Shown in pieces: positions 27,837-36,694 of a stretch of 41,998 bases of DNA. The position numbers and the translations under genes are program-made. The DNA lies in NCBI GenBank assembly GCA_013697275.1, contig JACCXC010000116.1, positions 1 through 41,998 of the forward strand, given 5' to 3'. The notes beneath the pieces were generated by a model. It did not search any database and was not told the origin of the DNA. It saw nothing but the letters and a program-made list of their open reading frames with translations. Every line of letters starts with the position of its first letter. Positions within the stretch are counted from its first letter, which is position 1. The DNA comes from Actinomycetota bacterium. Its GTDB lineage: Bacteria > Actinomycetota > Thermoleophilia > Gaiellales > Gaiellaceae.

Positions 27837-29152
27837 CCGGCGCCCCAGCGCGCCCGGCTCGTCGAGCCGCCGAAGTTCTGGCGCTCGCGAATCGCGATCG
27901 AGCGAATGCGCTCGGGACGAACGAAGCGGGTACCGACCAGCGGCCACTCGTCGCGACGTGCGAGGCGGGCGATGAAGTCGCGTGCGGCCTCCTCGGCCTT
28001 CTCCTGGGTGGCAAACGCCTGGAGGTCGACCTCGTCCTCGCCGTCGAGCTCGAGCACCACCCGAAAGTTCTCCTGGAGCAAGTCGTCGGCGGTGCCGGCG
28101 GGACTTGGCTCGGGCGGCCGCGGAGCGGTGGGCGGAGCATCTTCCCGCCCGGCGACAGAAGCCTCGGCAGCGGCTGGCACCGGCGGGGGGGTGTGGAAGG
28201 CAACGCTCACGTGGGCGGCCTCATTACGTTCGATGCGCGGCTCCCAGCCGCTCGGCGGCGGAGACGGGAGCTCGACGGGAGTCGGCTCCGGTGGCGCGGC
28301 GTGCTCGATTCGAATCTCGGGCACGGCCGGCTCTTCGGGGGCAGCCACGTCGACAGGCGCCGGCTCGAGAGCGGGAAGAAATGCTTCGTCGGGAGGTGGA
28401 GGAGCGACTGGCTCGGCGAAAGGAAGCGGGTGCGGGAGCCCGCCAGGAGCGGTAAAGCCTCGGGGCTCCGGCTGGGGCTCCGGCTTGGGCTGGGGCTCCG
28501 GCTCGCGGGCGAGTTGGGGCTCCGGCTCGTGCACGGGTAGGGGCTCGGGGTCGGACGCCATCGGCTCGTTCGGCTGAGCCAGGGCGATCCGGAGCCCGAA
28601 CTCGGGGCTCGAACTGCCGTCGGCGGAGGTCACCGCGCTCGAAGCACCGGCCGCGGTGGCGCCCGAAGCGACCATCCCATGGCCGTTTCCGAACACCTGG
28701 TCAAGCGCGGCGAAGATCTCGCTGGGCATCGCGACGACGAGCCGGAAGATCTGGTCGAGCTCGGAGCGAATGTCCGCGACAGCCTCGTCGTTTCCCGGAT
28801 CGGCGATGGCGACGAGCAACTCGCCGTCTTCCATCTCGACCGCCATGACCGTGTGAAAGCGGCAGACGCGCTCGGGCAGGAGGCGCGCGATCTCCTTGTC
28901 GAAGCCGCGACCGCGCAAGCTGACGAAAGGCAAGCCCTTCTGGTCGGCGAGCAGGCGAGCTAGATCCTTCTCGTCGATCAAGCCCTTCTGAACGAGCACC
29001 TCACCGAGCCGGCGACCTGTGCGGGCGCCTTCCGCGAGCGCGCTCTCCAGCTTGTCCTTGCTCAGGAGCCCGGCACGGTAGACGAGCGTGCCGAGCGGAG
29101 CGTCAGGACGCTCCCGCCGGTTCTCTCCTGCCGATCCGTTCGTGTGCTCCAC
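27833..29152 (-). CDS. stand-alone GspE/PilB N-terminal (MshEN-type) domain protein with Pro/Glu-rich linker and C-terminal alpha/beta module; no ATPase domain
   Basis: PLGTLVYRAGLLSKDKLESALAEG + RLGEVLVQKGLIDEKDLARLLADQKGLPFVSL; LLPERVCRFHTVMAVEMEDGELLVAIADP; linker EPEPQLAREPEPQPKPEPQPEPRG. Confidence 0.8.
   Translation of the reverse strand: MEHTNGSAGENRRERPDAPLGTLVYRAGLLSKDKLESALAEGARTGRRLGEVLVQKGLIDEKDLARLLADQKGLPFVSLRGRGFDKEIARLLPERVCRFHTVMAVEMEDGELLVAIADPGNDEAVADIRSELDQIFRLVVAMPSEIFAALDQVFGNGHGMVASGATAAGASSAVTSADGSSSPEFGLRIALAQPNEPMASDPEPLPVHEPEPQLAREPEPQPKPEPQPEPRGFTAPGGLPHPLPFAEPVAPPPPDEAFLPALEPAPVDVAAPEEPAVPEIRIEHAAPPEPTPVELPSPPPSGWEPRIERNEAAHVSVAFHTPPPVPAAAEASVAGREDAPPTAPRPPEPSPAGTADDLLQENFRVVLELDGEDEVDLQAFATQEKAEEAARDFIARLARRDEWPLVGTRFVRPERIRSIAIRERQNFGGSTSRARWGAG
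28455..28560. repeat. imperfect short tandem repeat (GGGGCTCCGG-type) encoding the EP/PQ-rich linker
   Basis: ggggctccggctggggctccggcttgggctggggctccggct... on the plus strand. Confidence 0.6.
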
Positions 29153-29259
29153 CGCAGACCTTTCCCCGGGCGCAGCCCCGACTTCTCGCTACTCAGGAGC
29201 TCGGCGCCGCAGGGTGGCCGCTGATCACTCGAAAGAGGACGACAGAGAGCGACAGGCCC

Positions 29260-30921
29260 TCAAAAGACCGGGGTCTCGCGCCAGACTCCCCAGACCTCGC
29301 GAAGCGCGTCGCACATCTCGCCCATCGTCACGTACGCCTTCGACGCGTCGACCATGGCGGGCATCAGATTCCGCTCCGCCACCGCATCTTCCTTCAAGCG
29401 AAGGAGGGCCTGCTCGGCCGCTTGCGCGTCGCGACGGACGCGCAGGGCTTGCACCCGCTCGATCTGCTGCGCCTCGAGCGCGGGGTCGATGTGCAGGATC
29501 TCGATCTCCTTTTCGTCGGGATCCTCATAGCGGTTGACGCCGACGATCACGCGTTCGCCGCGCTCGACCTCGTTCTGGAAGCGGAAGGACGCCTCGGCGA
29601 TCTCGCGCTGGAAGAAGTTCTCCTTGATCGCGGGAACGACCCCGCCGAATCGGCGGATGCGGTCGAAGTAGTCGTACGCCTCCGCCTCCAGGCGGTTGGT
29701 GAGGTCTTCGACGAAGTAGGAGCCCCCGAGCGGGTCGATCGTGTTCGGCACCCCGGTCTCGTGCGCGAGCACCTGCTGTGTCCGAAGGGCGATCTTGACC
29801 GCGTGCTCGGTCGGGAGCGCCAGCGCCTCGTCGAAGGAGTTCGTGTGCAACGACTGGCAGCCGCCGAGAACCGCCGCGAGCGCCTCGACCGCAGTCCGGA
29901 CGATGTTCACCTGAGGCTGCTGCGCGGTCAGCGACACGCCGGCCGTCTGCGCGTGGAAGCGCATGAGCCACGAGCGCGGGTTCCTCGCCCCGTAGCGGTC
30001 GCGGAGCTCGCGCGCCCAGATCCGCCGGGCTGCGCGGTACTTGGCGATCTCCTCGAAGAAGTCGATATGCGCGTTGAAGAAGAACGAGAGCCGCGGGGCG
30101 AAGGCGTCGACGTCGAGCCCGCGCTCCATGGCCGCCTCGACGTAGGCGAAACCGTCCGCGAGCGTGAAGGCGAGCTCCTGGGCGGCCGTGGAGCCGGCCT
30201 CCCGGATGTGGTACCCCGAGATCGAGACCGGGTGCCACCGCGGCACCTCGTTCGCGCAGAACTCGATCATGTCGACGCAGAGGCGCATGGACGGCTCGGG
30301 CGGGAAGATCCACTCCTTCTGCGCGATGTACTCCTTGAGGATGTCCGTCTGGATCGTCCCGCGGAGCTTGTCGCGCGGGACTCCCTGCTCCTCCGCAACG
30401 CAGATGTAGAAGGCGAGCAGCATCGCTGCGGGGGCGTTGATCGTCATCGAGGTGGACACCTGGTCGAGCGGGATCCCCTCGAAGAGGCGCTCCATGTCCT
30501 CCAGCGAATCGATCGCAACGCCCTCCCGCCCGACCTCGCCGAGCGACTTCGGGTGATCCGAGTCGTAGCCCATGAGCGTGGGCATGTCGAAGGCCGTCGA
30601 GAGCCCTGTCTGGCCGTGCTCGAGCAGATAGTGGAATCGCTCGTTCGTCTCCTCGGCCGTGCCGAAGCCGGCGAACTGGCGCATCGTCCAGAGCTTCCCG
30701 CGGTGCATCGACGGGTAGACGCCGCGCGTGTACGGGAAGACCCCCGGGTAGCCGAGGTCGCGCTCGTAGTCCACGTCGACGTTGTCCGGCGTGTACAGCG
30801 GCTCGACCTCGAGACCGGACATCGTCGTCAGGAGGGCCTCGCGCTCCGGTTTGCGCTCGTAGAGCTCCTGGTGCCAGGTTTCGGTCGCGTTCAGTGCCGA
30901 GCGGTCCTCGGTCGTCGCCAC
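29260..30921 (-). CDS. B12-dependent acyl-CoA mutase large subunit (isobutyryl-CoA mutase-like)
   Basis: [92 protein letters not shown] start. Confidence 0.93.
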   Translation of the reverse strand: MATTEDRSALNATETWHQELYERKPEREALLTTMSGLEVEPLYTPDNVDVDYERDLGYPGVFPYTRGVYPSMHRGKLWTMRQFAGFGTAEETNERFHYLLEHGQTGLSTAFDMPTLMGYDSDHPKSLGEVGREGVAIDSLEDMERLFEGIPLDQVSTSMTINAPAAMLLAFYICVAEEQGVPRDKLRGTIQTDILKEYIAQKEWIFPPEPSMRLCVDMIEFCANEVPRWHPVSISGYHIREAGSTAAQELAFTLADGFAYVEAAMERGLDVDAFAPRLSFFFNAHIDFFEEIAKYRAARRIWARELRDRYGARNPRSWLMRFHAQTAGVSLTAQQPQVNIVRTAVEALAAVLGGCQSLHTNSFDEALALPTEHAVKIALRTQQVLAHETGVPNTIDPLGGSYFVEDLTNRLEAEAYDYFDRIRRFGGVVPAIKENFFQREIAEASFRFQNEVERGERVIVGVNRYEDPDEKEIEILHIDPALEAQQIERVQALRVRRDAQAAEQALLRLKEDAVAERNLMPAMVDASKAYVTMGEMCDALREVWGVWRETPVF

Positions 30922-30927
30922 GCTCAG

Positions 30928-30933
30928 ATTCTA
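30928..30933 (-). promoter_or_regulatory. putative -10 box TAGAAT, 6 nt before the mutase GTG
   Basis: TAGAAT-ctgagc-GTG on the minus strand; overlaps the TauE stop codon. Confidence 0.5.
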
Positions 30934-31578
30934 CGGACGGGCCGCGCCCAGGCCGATCACGGCGGCCACGACGAGGAGGGTCACGCCGATAGCGCGCCGC
31001 AGCGCCAGCTCCGACAGCCGACCCGTCAGGCGGGATCCCAGCCAGGCGCCCGGTACCGCGGCGGCGACCGACACTCCCAGAACGACCCACTCAACCTCGA
31101 GCCGTGCCAGGTGCCCGAGGAAGCCGAAGACTCCCAGGAAGAAGCCGACGACCAGGTTCGTCCCGACGGCCGTGTGCGCGCCGAGGCCGACGCCCTTGAC
31201 CAGGGCCGGTAGGCGGAGCGTTCCGAGGATGAGCCCGACGGCGCCGCCGAGCAGGCCGATGAGGGCCCCGGAGCCCGCAGCGGTCGCGCGCGGGCTGCGA
31301 GGCCGCTCCGGGCCCGGTCGCAGACCGAGCAGCAGCTCCAGCCCGCTGTAGACGAGGACGATGGCGATCGCCGCCAGGAGCGCCCGATCCGGGAGCGAGC
31401 TGCCGAAAAACCCGCCCAGGAACGCTCCCACCACCGAAGGCGGCGCCATCCACGCGACGATCCGCCAGTCGACACGCCCGGCTCGCGCGTGGCCGACTCC
31501 ACCAACGAGCGCGGTCACCGCGCTGACCGCGATGTTCGTCCCGGCCGCAGCCGCGGTGCTACCCGACGCGAGCAGCAC
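30931..31578 (-). CDS. TauE/SafE-family membrane permease (N-terminal extension to about 31680 likely)
   Basis: AGTNIAVSAVTALVGGVGHARAGRVDWRI; repeated GTNLVVGFFLGVFGFLGHL; polytopic. Confidence 0.8.
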   Translation of the reverse strand: MLLASGSTAAAAGTNIAVSAVTALVGGVGHARAGRVDWRIVAWMAPPSVVGAFLGGFFGSSLPDRALLAAIAIVLVYSGLELLLGLRPGPERPRSPRATAAGSGALIGLLGGAVGLILGTLRLPALVKGVGLGAHTAVGTNLVVGFFLGVFGFLGHLARLEVEWVVLGVSVAAAVPGAWLGSRLTGRLSELALRRAIGVTLLVVAAVIGLGAARP

Positions 31579-31655
31579 GGCCGGAAGGCGCAGGCTCCCG
31601 AGGACGAGGCCGACCGCCGCGCCAAGCAGGGCGGCCGTGAACGACCCCGCCGCGG

Positions 31656-32243
31656 CTAGCGCGAGCTCCCAGGCTTCCAGAGCGGCTCGTGGCCGCCCGC
31701 GTTCGCCGCGCGGGCGAGGATGAAGAGGAGGTCAGAGAGTCGGTTCAGGTAGGCGAGCGCAAGAGGATTGACCGGCTCGGAGGCCGAGAGCTCGACTGCG
31801 ATCCGCTCGGCCCGGCGGCAGATCGTACGCGCGAAGTGGAGGGCGGCTGCGGCCTCCGTCCCACCCGGGAGGACAAAGCTCCGCAAGGGCTCGAGTCCGT
31901 CGTTCGCCTGGTCGCAGAGCTCCTCGAGGCGCTCGACCTGCTCACCGGTCACGCGGAGACGCTCGCGCTGCTCGTCTGTCGGGACCGAGAGGTCGGCGCC
32001 TAGGTCGAAGAGCTCGTTCTGGACTCGCTCGAGCCAGGGCCGGAACTCGTCCGGGAGGCCCCGGGCGAGCGCAAGCCCGAGCCACGAGTTCAGCTCGTCG
32101 ACCGTTCCGAACGCGGCGATCCGGAGGTCGGACTTGGGCACGCGGGCGCCGTCACCGAGGCTCGTCTCCCCTGCGTCACCCCCGCGCGTGTAGATCCGGT
32201 CCAGCCTCACGGGCTCGTCGTGGCGGCGGCCGCGGGCGCTCAC
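31656..32243 (-). CDS. cob(I)alamin adenosyltransferase, PduO type
   Basis: IYTRGGDAGETSLGDGARVPKSDLRIAAFGTVDELNSWLG; FVLPGGTEAAAALHFARTICRRAER; YLNRLSDLLF. Confidence 0.95.
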   Translation of the reverse strand: MSARGRRHDEPVRLDRIYTRGGDAGETSLGDGARVPKSDLRIAAFGTVDELNSWLGLALARGLPDEFRPWLERVQNELFDLGADLSVPTDEQRERLRVTGEQVERLEELCDQANDGLEPLRSFVLPGGTEAAAALHFARTICRRAERIAVELSASEPVNPLALAYLNRLSDLLFILARAANAGGHEPLWKPGSSR

Positions 32244-33394
32244 GCCGGCGTCGGGACGGCCCGCTCCGCGAGCCCGAGGACGCTGCGGGCGATCACCAGG
32301 CGCTGCACCTCGCTCGTCCCTTCGTAGATCTCCGTGACCTTGGCGTCGCGGTAGAAACGCTCGGCCGGAAACTCCTTCGTATACCCGTAGCCGCCGAGCA
32401 CCTGGATCGCCTCCCCGCTCGTGCGCCTGGCGACCGCCGAGGCGAAGAGCTTCGCCTTCGCGCCCGCCTCGCCATGCGGCTCGCCCCGGTCGCGGAGCCA
32501 GGCGGCCCGGTACACCAGGAGTCGCGCCGCGTCGATCTCCGTGGCCATGTCGGCGAGCTTCGCCTGGATGGCGCCGAAGTCTGCGATCGGGCGGCCGAAC
32601 TGGCGACGCTCGAGGGCATAGGCGCGCGCAGTCTCGAACGCGGCCTGGGCGATACCAACCGCCTGCGCCGCGATTCCGATTCGCCCGCCGTCGAGGGTCG
32701 CCATCGCGATCCGGAAACCCTTGCCCTCTTCCCCGAGCAGCCGCTCTGCCGGGACGGGGACGCCGTCGAGCACGAGGTCGGTCGTCGAGCTCGAATGGAG
32801 GCCCAGCTTGCGGTGCTCTCCCGTGACGGTCACGCCTTCCCAGTCGCGGTCGACCAGGAAGCACGAGATGCCCGGCTCGGAGCGCGCGAAGACGAGGATC
32901 GTCCCGGCATGCGCGCTGTTGGTGATCCACTGCTTCCGCCCGGTCAGGCGCCAGCCGTCTCCTTCGAGCTCGGCCCGCGTTTGCAGCGACGCGGCGTCCG
33001 ACCCGGAGCTCGACTCCGTCAGCGCGAACGCCCCCAGGTGCTCGCCCCGCGCTAGCGGCGGGATGAGCTCCTCGCGCTGCTCGTCCGATCCGAACTTGAG
33101 GATCGGAAGCGCAGCGGCACTCGTGTGCACCGCCACCGTGACCCCGATGCCCGCGTCGGCGCGCGAGAGCTCCTCGAGGACGAGGATGTACGAGAGGAAG
33201 TCGGCCCCTGCGCCGCCGAGGTCCTCGGGCAGGCACACGCCCATGAGGCCGAGCTCGGCGAGCTTCTCGATCAGCTCGTGGGGAAAGCGGTGCTCGCGAT
33301 CCCAGGCCGCGGCATTCGGGACGATCTCCGCTTCGGCGAGCTCCCGGGTGAGCGTCTGGATCTCGCGCTGCTCGGGAGAGAGCTCGAACTCCAT
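32240..33394 (-). CDS. acyl-CoA dehydrogenase (short-chain type)
   Basis: FALTESSSGSDAASLQT, KQWITNS, ERRQFGRPIADF, QVLGGYGYTKEFPAERFYRDAKVTEIYEGTSEVQRLVIAR. Confidence 0.95.
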   Translation of the reverse strand: MEFELSPEQREIQTLTRELAEAEIVPNAAAWDREHRFPHELIEKLAELGLMGVCLPEDLGGAGADFLSYILVLEELSRADAGIGVTVAVHTSAAALPILKFGSDEQREELIPPLARGEHLGAFALTESSSGSDAASLQTRAELEGDGWRLTGRKQWITNSAHAGTILVFARSEPGISCFLVDRDWEGVTVTGEHRKLGLHSSSTTDLVLDGVPVPAERLLGEEGKGFRIAMATLDGGRIGIAAQAVGIAQAAFETARAYALERRQFGRPIADFGAIQAKLADMATEIDAARLLVYRAAWLRDRGEPHGEAGAKAKLFASAVARRTSGEAIQVLGGYGYTKEFPAERFYRDAKVTEIYEGTSEVQRLVIARSVLGLAERAVPTPA

Positions 33395-33401
33395 GTCAGG
33401 G

Positions 33402-33407
33402 AGGATA
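33402..33407 (-). promoter_or_regulatory. putative -10 box TATCCT, 7 nt before the acyl-CoA dehydrogenase ATG
   Basis: TATCCT-ccctgac-ATG on the minus strand. Confidence 0.45.
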
Positions 33408-33510
33408 GAGGCGCCCGGCGCGGGGTCTCGGCGCGAAGACGGCACAGAGCCGGCGCGAAGGGCGACCCACCCGCGCAATTCTTGGCGCTACGCTGAAGCA
33501 CGGGGGTTAT

Positions 33511-33523
33511 GGGCCGAAGGCCC
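33511..33523. other. perfect hairpin GGGCC-GAA-GGCCC, possible terminator of the HD-GYP gene
   Basis: gggccgaaggccc in the 156-nt intergenic region; no U-tract. Confidence 0.3.
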
Positions 33524-33550
33524 CGGGGGAATCGTCTCCCGCGCGCGAGG

Positions 33551-34618
33551 CTAGGCGGCGGCGAACTCGAGCGAGATCTCGCGCAGCTCGGGCTCGCGTT
33601 CGCAGAACGCGTCGACCACGTCGGGGTCGAACTGGCGGCGGGCCTCGTCCATGATCTCGACACGGGCGAACTCCCAGGTCCGCGCCTTGCGGTACGGGCG
33701 GTCGCTCGTGATCGCGTCGAGCGCGTCGGCGACGGCGAAGACCCTGGCACCGAAGGGAATCTCGGTCTTCGCAAGCCCGTCCGGATACCCGCTGCCGTCC
33801 CAGCGCTCATGGTGGTGGCGGACGACCTCGAGGCCGGGTCCTTTCAAGAACGCGACGCCCCCGAGCATCTGCTCGCCCAGGATGGTGTGGGTGCGCATGA
33901 GCCGCTCCTCTTGTTCCGTGAGGGAGCGCGGCTTGCGCAGGATCTCGTCGGGAATGCCGATCTTGCCCACGTCGTGGAGCAGGAACCCGTACTGCGCGCT
34001 CTCCTGCTCGGCCAGGCGGGGCTCCATCGCGCGGGCGAGCTCGATCGCGTAGCGCTGCACCCGCTGGGAGTGCGCTCTCGTCCCGGTGTCCTTCGTCTCC
34101 AGGGCGCTCGCGAGCGCGGCGACCGTCTCCTGATAGGCCTTCTGGAGCAGGACGCGCTGCCCCCGTTCGATCTCGAGTATGTGACGGAGGTCGCGCGCAT
34201 ACAGGAAGAGCTGCTCTTCGGCATCGCGCGCCTTCGAGGCCCGGAAGGGCGTAGCGTGCAGGCCGCCCGCCAGACGCTCGACGACGGCGAGGAGCTCGAG
34301 CGGGCTGAACGGCTTGCGCATGTAGACGTCCGCGCCGGCGGCCTCCGCATGCCCGTTCGTGGCGAGCGCGGAGCCCGTGAGAAGGATCACAGGGATCCCG
34401 TTCGTTGCGGGATCGGCCTTCAGCTCGCGGGCGTACTCGAGCCCGTCGATGCCTGGCATGCCGACGTCGAGGACGACGACATCCGGAGGGTGCGCCTCGA
34501 TCGCGCCGCGGGCCGACTGCGCGTCCTCCGCTTCCTCCATGTCCACGTCGACAGCCTCGAACGTCGCGCGAACGAGCGCGCGAAGTCCGGGATCGTCGTC
34601 GACGAGCAACAGTCGCAA
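33551..34618 (-). CDS. response regulator with HD-GYP domain (putative c-di-GMP phosphodiesterase)
   Basis: REC: VDDDPGLRALV, VVVLDVGMPGIDG, YMRKPFSPLEL; HD-GYP: HDVGKIGIPDEIL, HHHERWDGSGYPDGL; TTG start with SD GGAGAGG. Confidence 0.92.
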   Translation of the reverse strand: MRLLLVDDDPGLRALVRATFEAVDVDMEEAEDAQSARGAIEAHPPDVVVLDVGMPGIDGLEYARELKADPATNGIPVILLTGSALATNGHAEAAGADVYMRKPFSPLELLAVVERLAGGLHATPFRASKARDAEEQLFLYARDLRHILEIERGQRVLLQKAYQETVAALASALETKDTGTRAHSQRVQRYAIELARAMEPRLAEQESAQYGFLLHDVGKIGIPDEILRKPRSLTEQEERLMRTHTILGEQMLGGVAFLKGPGLEVVRHHHERWDGSGYPDGLAKTEIPFGARVFAVADALDAITSDRPYRKARTWEFARVEIMDEARRQFDPDVVDAFCEREPELREISLEFAAA

Positions 34619-34691
34619 GACCTCTCCTCTCGTGGAGACGGTGACTTGTATCGTCCGGCACGCCCAATTCCTTTAGAGGCAGCCGCTCGTC

Positions 34692-35525
34692 TTAGTAGAT
34701 GTAGAAGCCCTGTCCAGACTTGCGGCCCACCCGGCCCGCCGCGACGTGCTCGCGAAGGAGTGGGCAGGGCTCGTAGCGCGAGTCGCTCAGGCCCGTGCGG
34801 AGGACCTCCATGATCGAGACGCAGGTGTCGAGGCCGATCAGGTCGGCGAGGGCAAGCGGGCCCATCGGATGATTGAAGCCGAGCGTCGCGATCGTGTCGA
34901 TCGCCTCGGGCTCGGCGACGCCCTCGTGGAGCGCCCAGACCGCCTCGTTGATGAACGGCATGAGGATCCGGTTCGAGACGAAGCCGGGGAAGTCGTTCGC
35001 CTCCGCCGGGGTCTTGCCGAGCTCACGGGCCAGCTCGACGATCGCCGCGGCCGTCGCGGCCGACGTGCCCGGATGGCGGACGACCTCGACGAGCTTCATG
35101 CGCGGGACGGGGTTGAAGAAGTGCATTCCGATCACGCGCTCGGGCCGGCCGGTTGCCTCGGCGAGTGAGGCGATCGGGATGGAAGAGGTGTTCGAGGCGA
35201 GCACGGCTTCCGGCGGGAGGATGCCGTCCGCGCGGCGGAAGATGTCCTGCTTCACAGCCGCGTCCTCGACGACCGCCTCGACCATGAGGTCGGCCCGGGC
35301 GAGCTCGTCCACGAGCTCGACGCGACCGACCACCTCCGCCGGATCGAGGGCCGCGCCCTTCTCGGCCAGCCGCCCCAGGCTCTTCCGCATCGTCGCGATG
35401 GCCTTGCCGCTCGCGCCAGGGTAGGGGTCGTGCAAGGAGACGCGGCGCCCCGAGGCGGCCAGCACCTGCGCGATTCCACCGCCCATCTGCCCCGCCCCGA
35501 CGACGAGGACGTGCTCGAAGAGCAC
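34692..35525 (-). CDS. 3-hydroxybutyryl-CoA dehydrogenase
   Basis: [67 protein letters not shown]. Confidence 0.95.
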   Translation of the reverse strand: MLFEHVLVVGAGQMGGGIAQVLAASGRRVSLHDPYPGASGKAIATMRKSLGRLAEKGAALDPAEVVGRVELVDELARADLMVEAVVEDAAVKQDIFRRADGILPPEAVLASNTSSIPIASLAEATGRPERVIGMHFFNPVPRMKLVEVVRHPGTSAATAAAIVELARELGKTPAEANDFPGFVSNRILMPFINEAVWALHEGVAEPEAIDTIATLGFNHPMGPLALADLIGLDTCVSIMEVLRTGLSDSRYEPCPLLREHVAAGRVGRKSGQGFYIY

Positions 35526-36677
35526 CTAGACCTCGATGAGAAGAGCGTCGCCTTGTCCGCCGCCCGAGCAGATTGCCGCGAGGCCGAGGCCGCCGCCGTT
35601 TCGCCGGAGCTCGTGGATCATCGTCGAGAGGATCCGCGCGCCAGAGGCGCCGATCGGGTGGCCGAGCGCAACAGCTCCACCGTTGACGTTCACCTGCTCG
35701 GGGTCGGCCCCCAGCATCGCCGTGGAATTGAGGACGACCGAGGAGAAGGCCTCGTTGAGCTCGACCCGCTCGACGTCTCCGATCGACTTTCCGGCCTTCT
35801 GGAGCGCGAGCTGCCCGGCCTTCGCGGGCGTGCGCGCGAGATAAGCGAAGTCGTCCGCGACATAGGCCTGGGAGACGATCGTCGCGAGCACTTCGAGCCC
35901 GCGCTTGCGCGCGAACTCCTCGCTCGTCACGACGAGAGCGCCGGCCCCGTCGTTCACGGCGGGCGCGTTCCCGGCGGTGGTGGTGCCCTCCGGGTCGAAC
36001 ACCGGCTTCAGCTTGGCGAGCTTCTCGATCGAGGTGTCGCGGCGCGGGCCCTCGTCCACCTCTACGTCCCCGACCGAGACGATCTCGTCCTCGAAGAGCC
36101 CGTTGTCGATCGCGTTGACGGCGCGCTCGTGCGACCGGAGGGCCCAAGTGTCCTGCTCCTCCCGCGAGATACCGAGCTCGCGGGCGACGAAGGAGGCCTG
36201 CTGCACCATGTGGCGCTTGTCGAAGCTCGATGTCAGCCCGTCGTGCACCATCGAGTCGACGAGGACGCCGTCGCCGAGCCGATAGCCGAAGCGGGCCCGC
36301 TTGAGAAGGTACGGCGCGTTCGACATCGACTCCATCCCGCCCGCGACAAGCACGCTGTGGTCACCCGAGCGGATCATCTGGTCGGCGATCTCGACGGCGC
36401 GGACGCTCGAGGCGCAGACCTTGTTGACCGTGTCGGCCCCGATCTCGATCGGAAGCCCCGCGCCGATCGCGGACTGGCGGGCGGGGGCCTGGCCGGCGCC
36501 GGCCTGCAGGACCTGGCCCATGATCACGTACTCGACCTCGCCCGGCTCGAGCCCCGCGCGCTCGAGGGCGGCGCGGATTGCGACCGACCCGAGCTCCGGC
36601 GCATCGCGGTCGGCGAGGCCGCCGCCGAGCTTGCCGAACGGCGTCCGGACGGCGGCGACGATCACGGAGCGGGCCAT
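35526..36677 (-). CDS. acetyl-CoA acetyltransferase (thiolase)
   Basis: VNKVCASSVRAVEIA, NVNGGAVALGHPIGASGARIL, AAICSGGGQGDALLIEV. Confidence 0.95.
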   Translation of the reverse strand: MARSVIVAAVRTPFGKLGGGLADRDAPELGSVAIRAALERAGLEPGEVEYVIMGQVLQAGAGQAPARQSAIGAGLPIEIGADTVNKVCASSVRAVEIADQMIRSGDHSVLVAGGMESMSNAPYLLKRARFGYRLGDGVLVDSMVHDGLTSSFDKRHMVQQASFVARELGISREEQDTWALRSHERAVNAIDNGLFEDEIVSVGDVEVDEGPRRDTSIEKLAKLKPVFDPEGTTTAGNAPAVNDGAGALVVTSEEFARKRGLEVLATIVSQAYVADDFAYLARTPAKAGQLALQKAGKSIGDVERVELNEAFSSVVLNSTAMLGADPEQVNVNGGAVALGHPIGASGARILSTMIHELRRNGGGLGLAAICSGGGQGDALLIEV

Positions 36678-36684
36678 GCGGCTG

Positions 36685-36690
36685 AGCGTA
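36685..36690 (-). promoter_or_regulatory. putative -10 box TACGCT, 7 nt before the thiolase ATG
   Basis: TACGCT-cagccgc-ATG on the minus strand. Confidence 0.35.
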
Positions 36691-36694
36691 CCCG

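Noticed and set aside
29422-31212. 596-aa plus-strand ORF antisense to the mutase
   Set aside because: Low-complexity R/D/E/L/V translation antisense to a strongly conserved mutase; GC-rich frame artefact.
33490-33545. Possible riboswitch in the acyl-CoA dehydrogenase/HD-GYP gap
   Set aside because: I could not match c-di-GMP, ydaO, ZTP or cobalamin consensus elements; kept only as an unexplained hairpin region.
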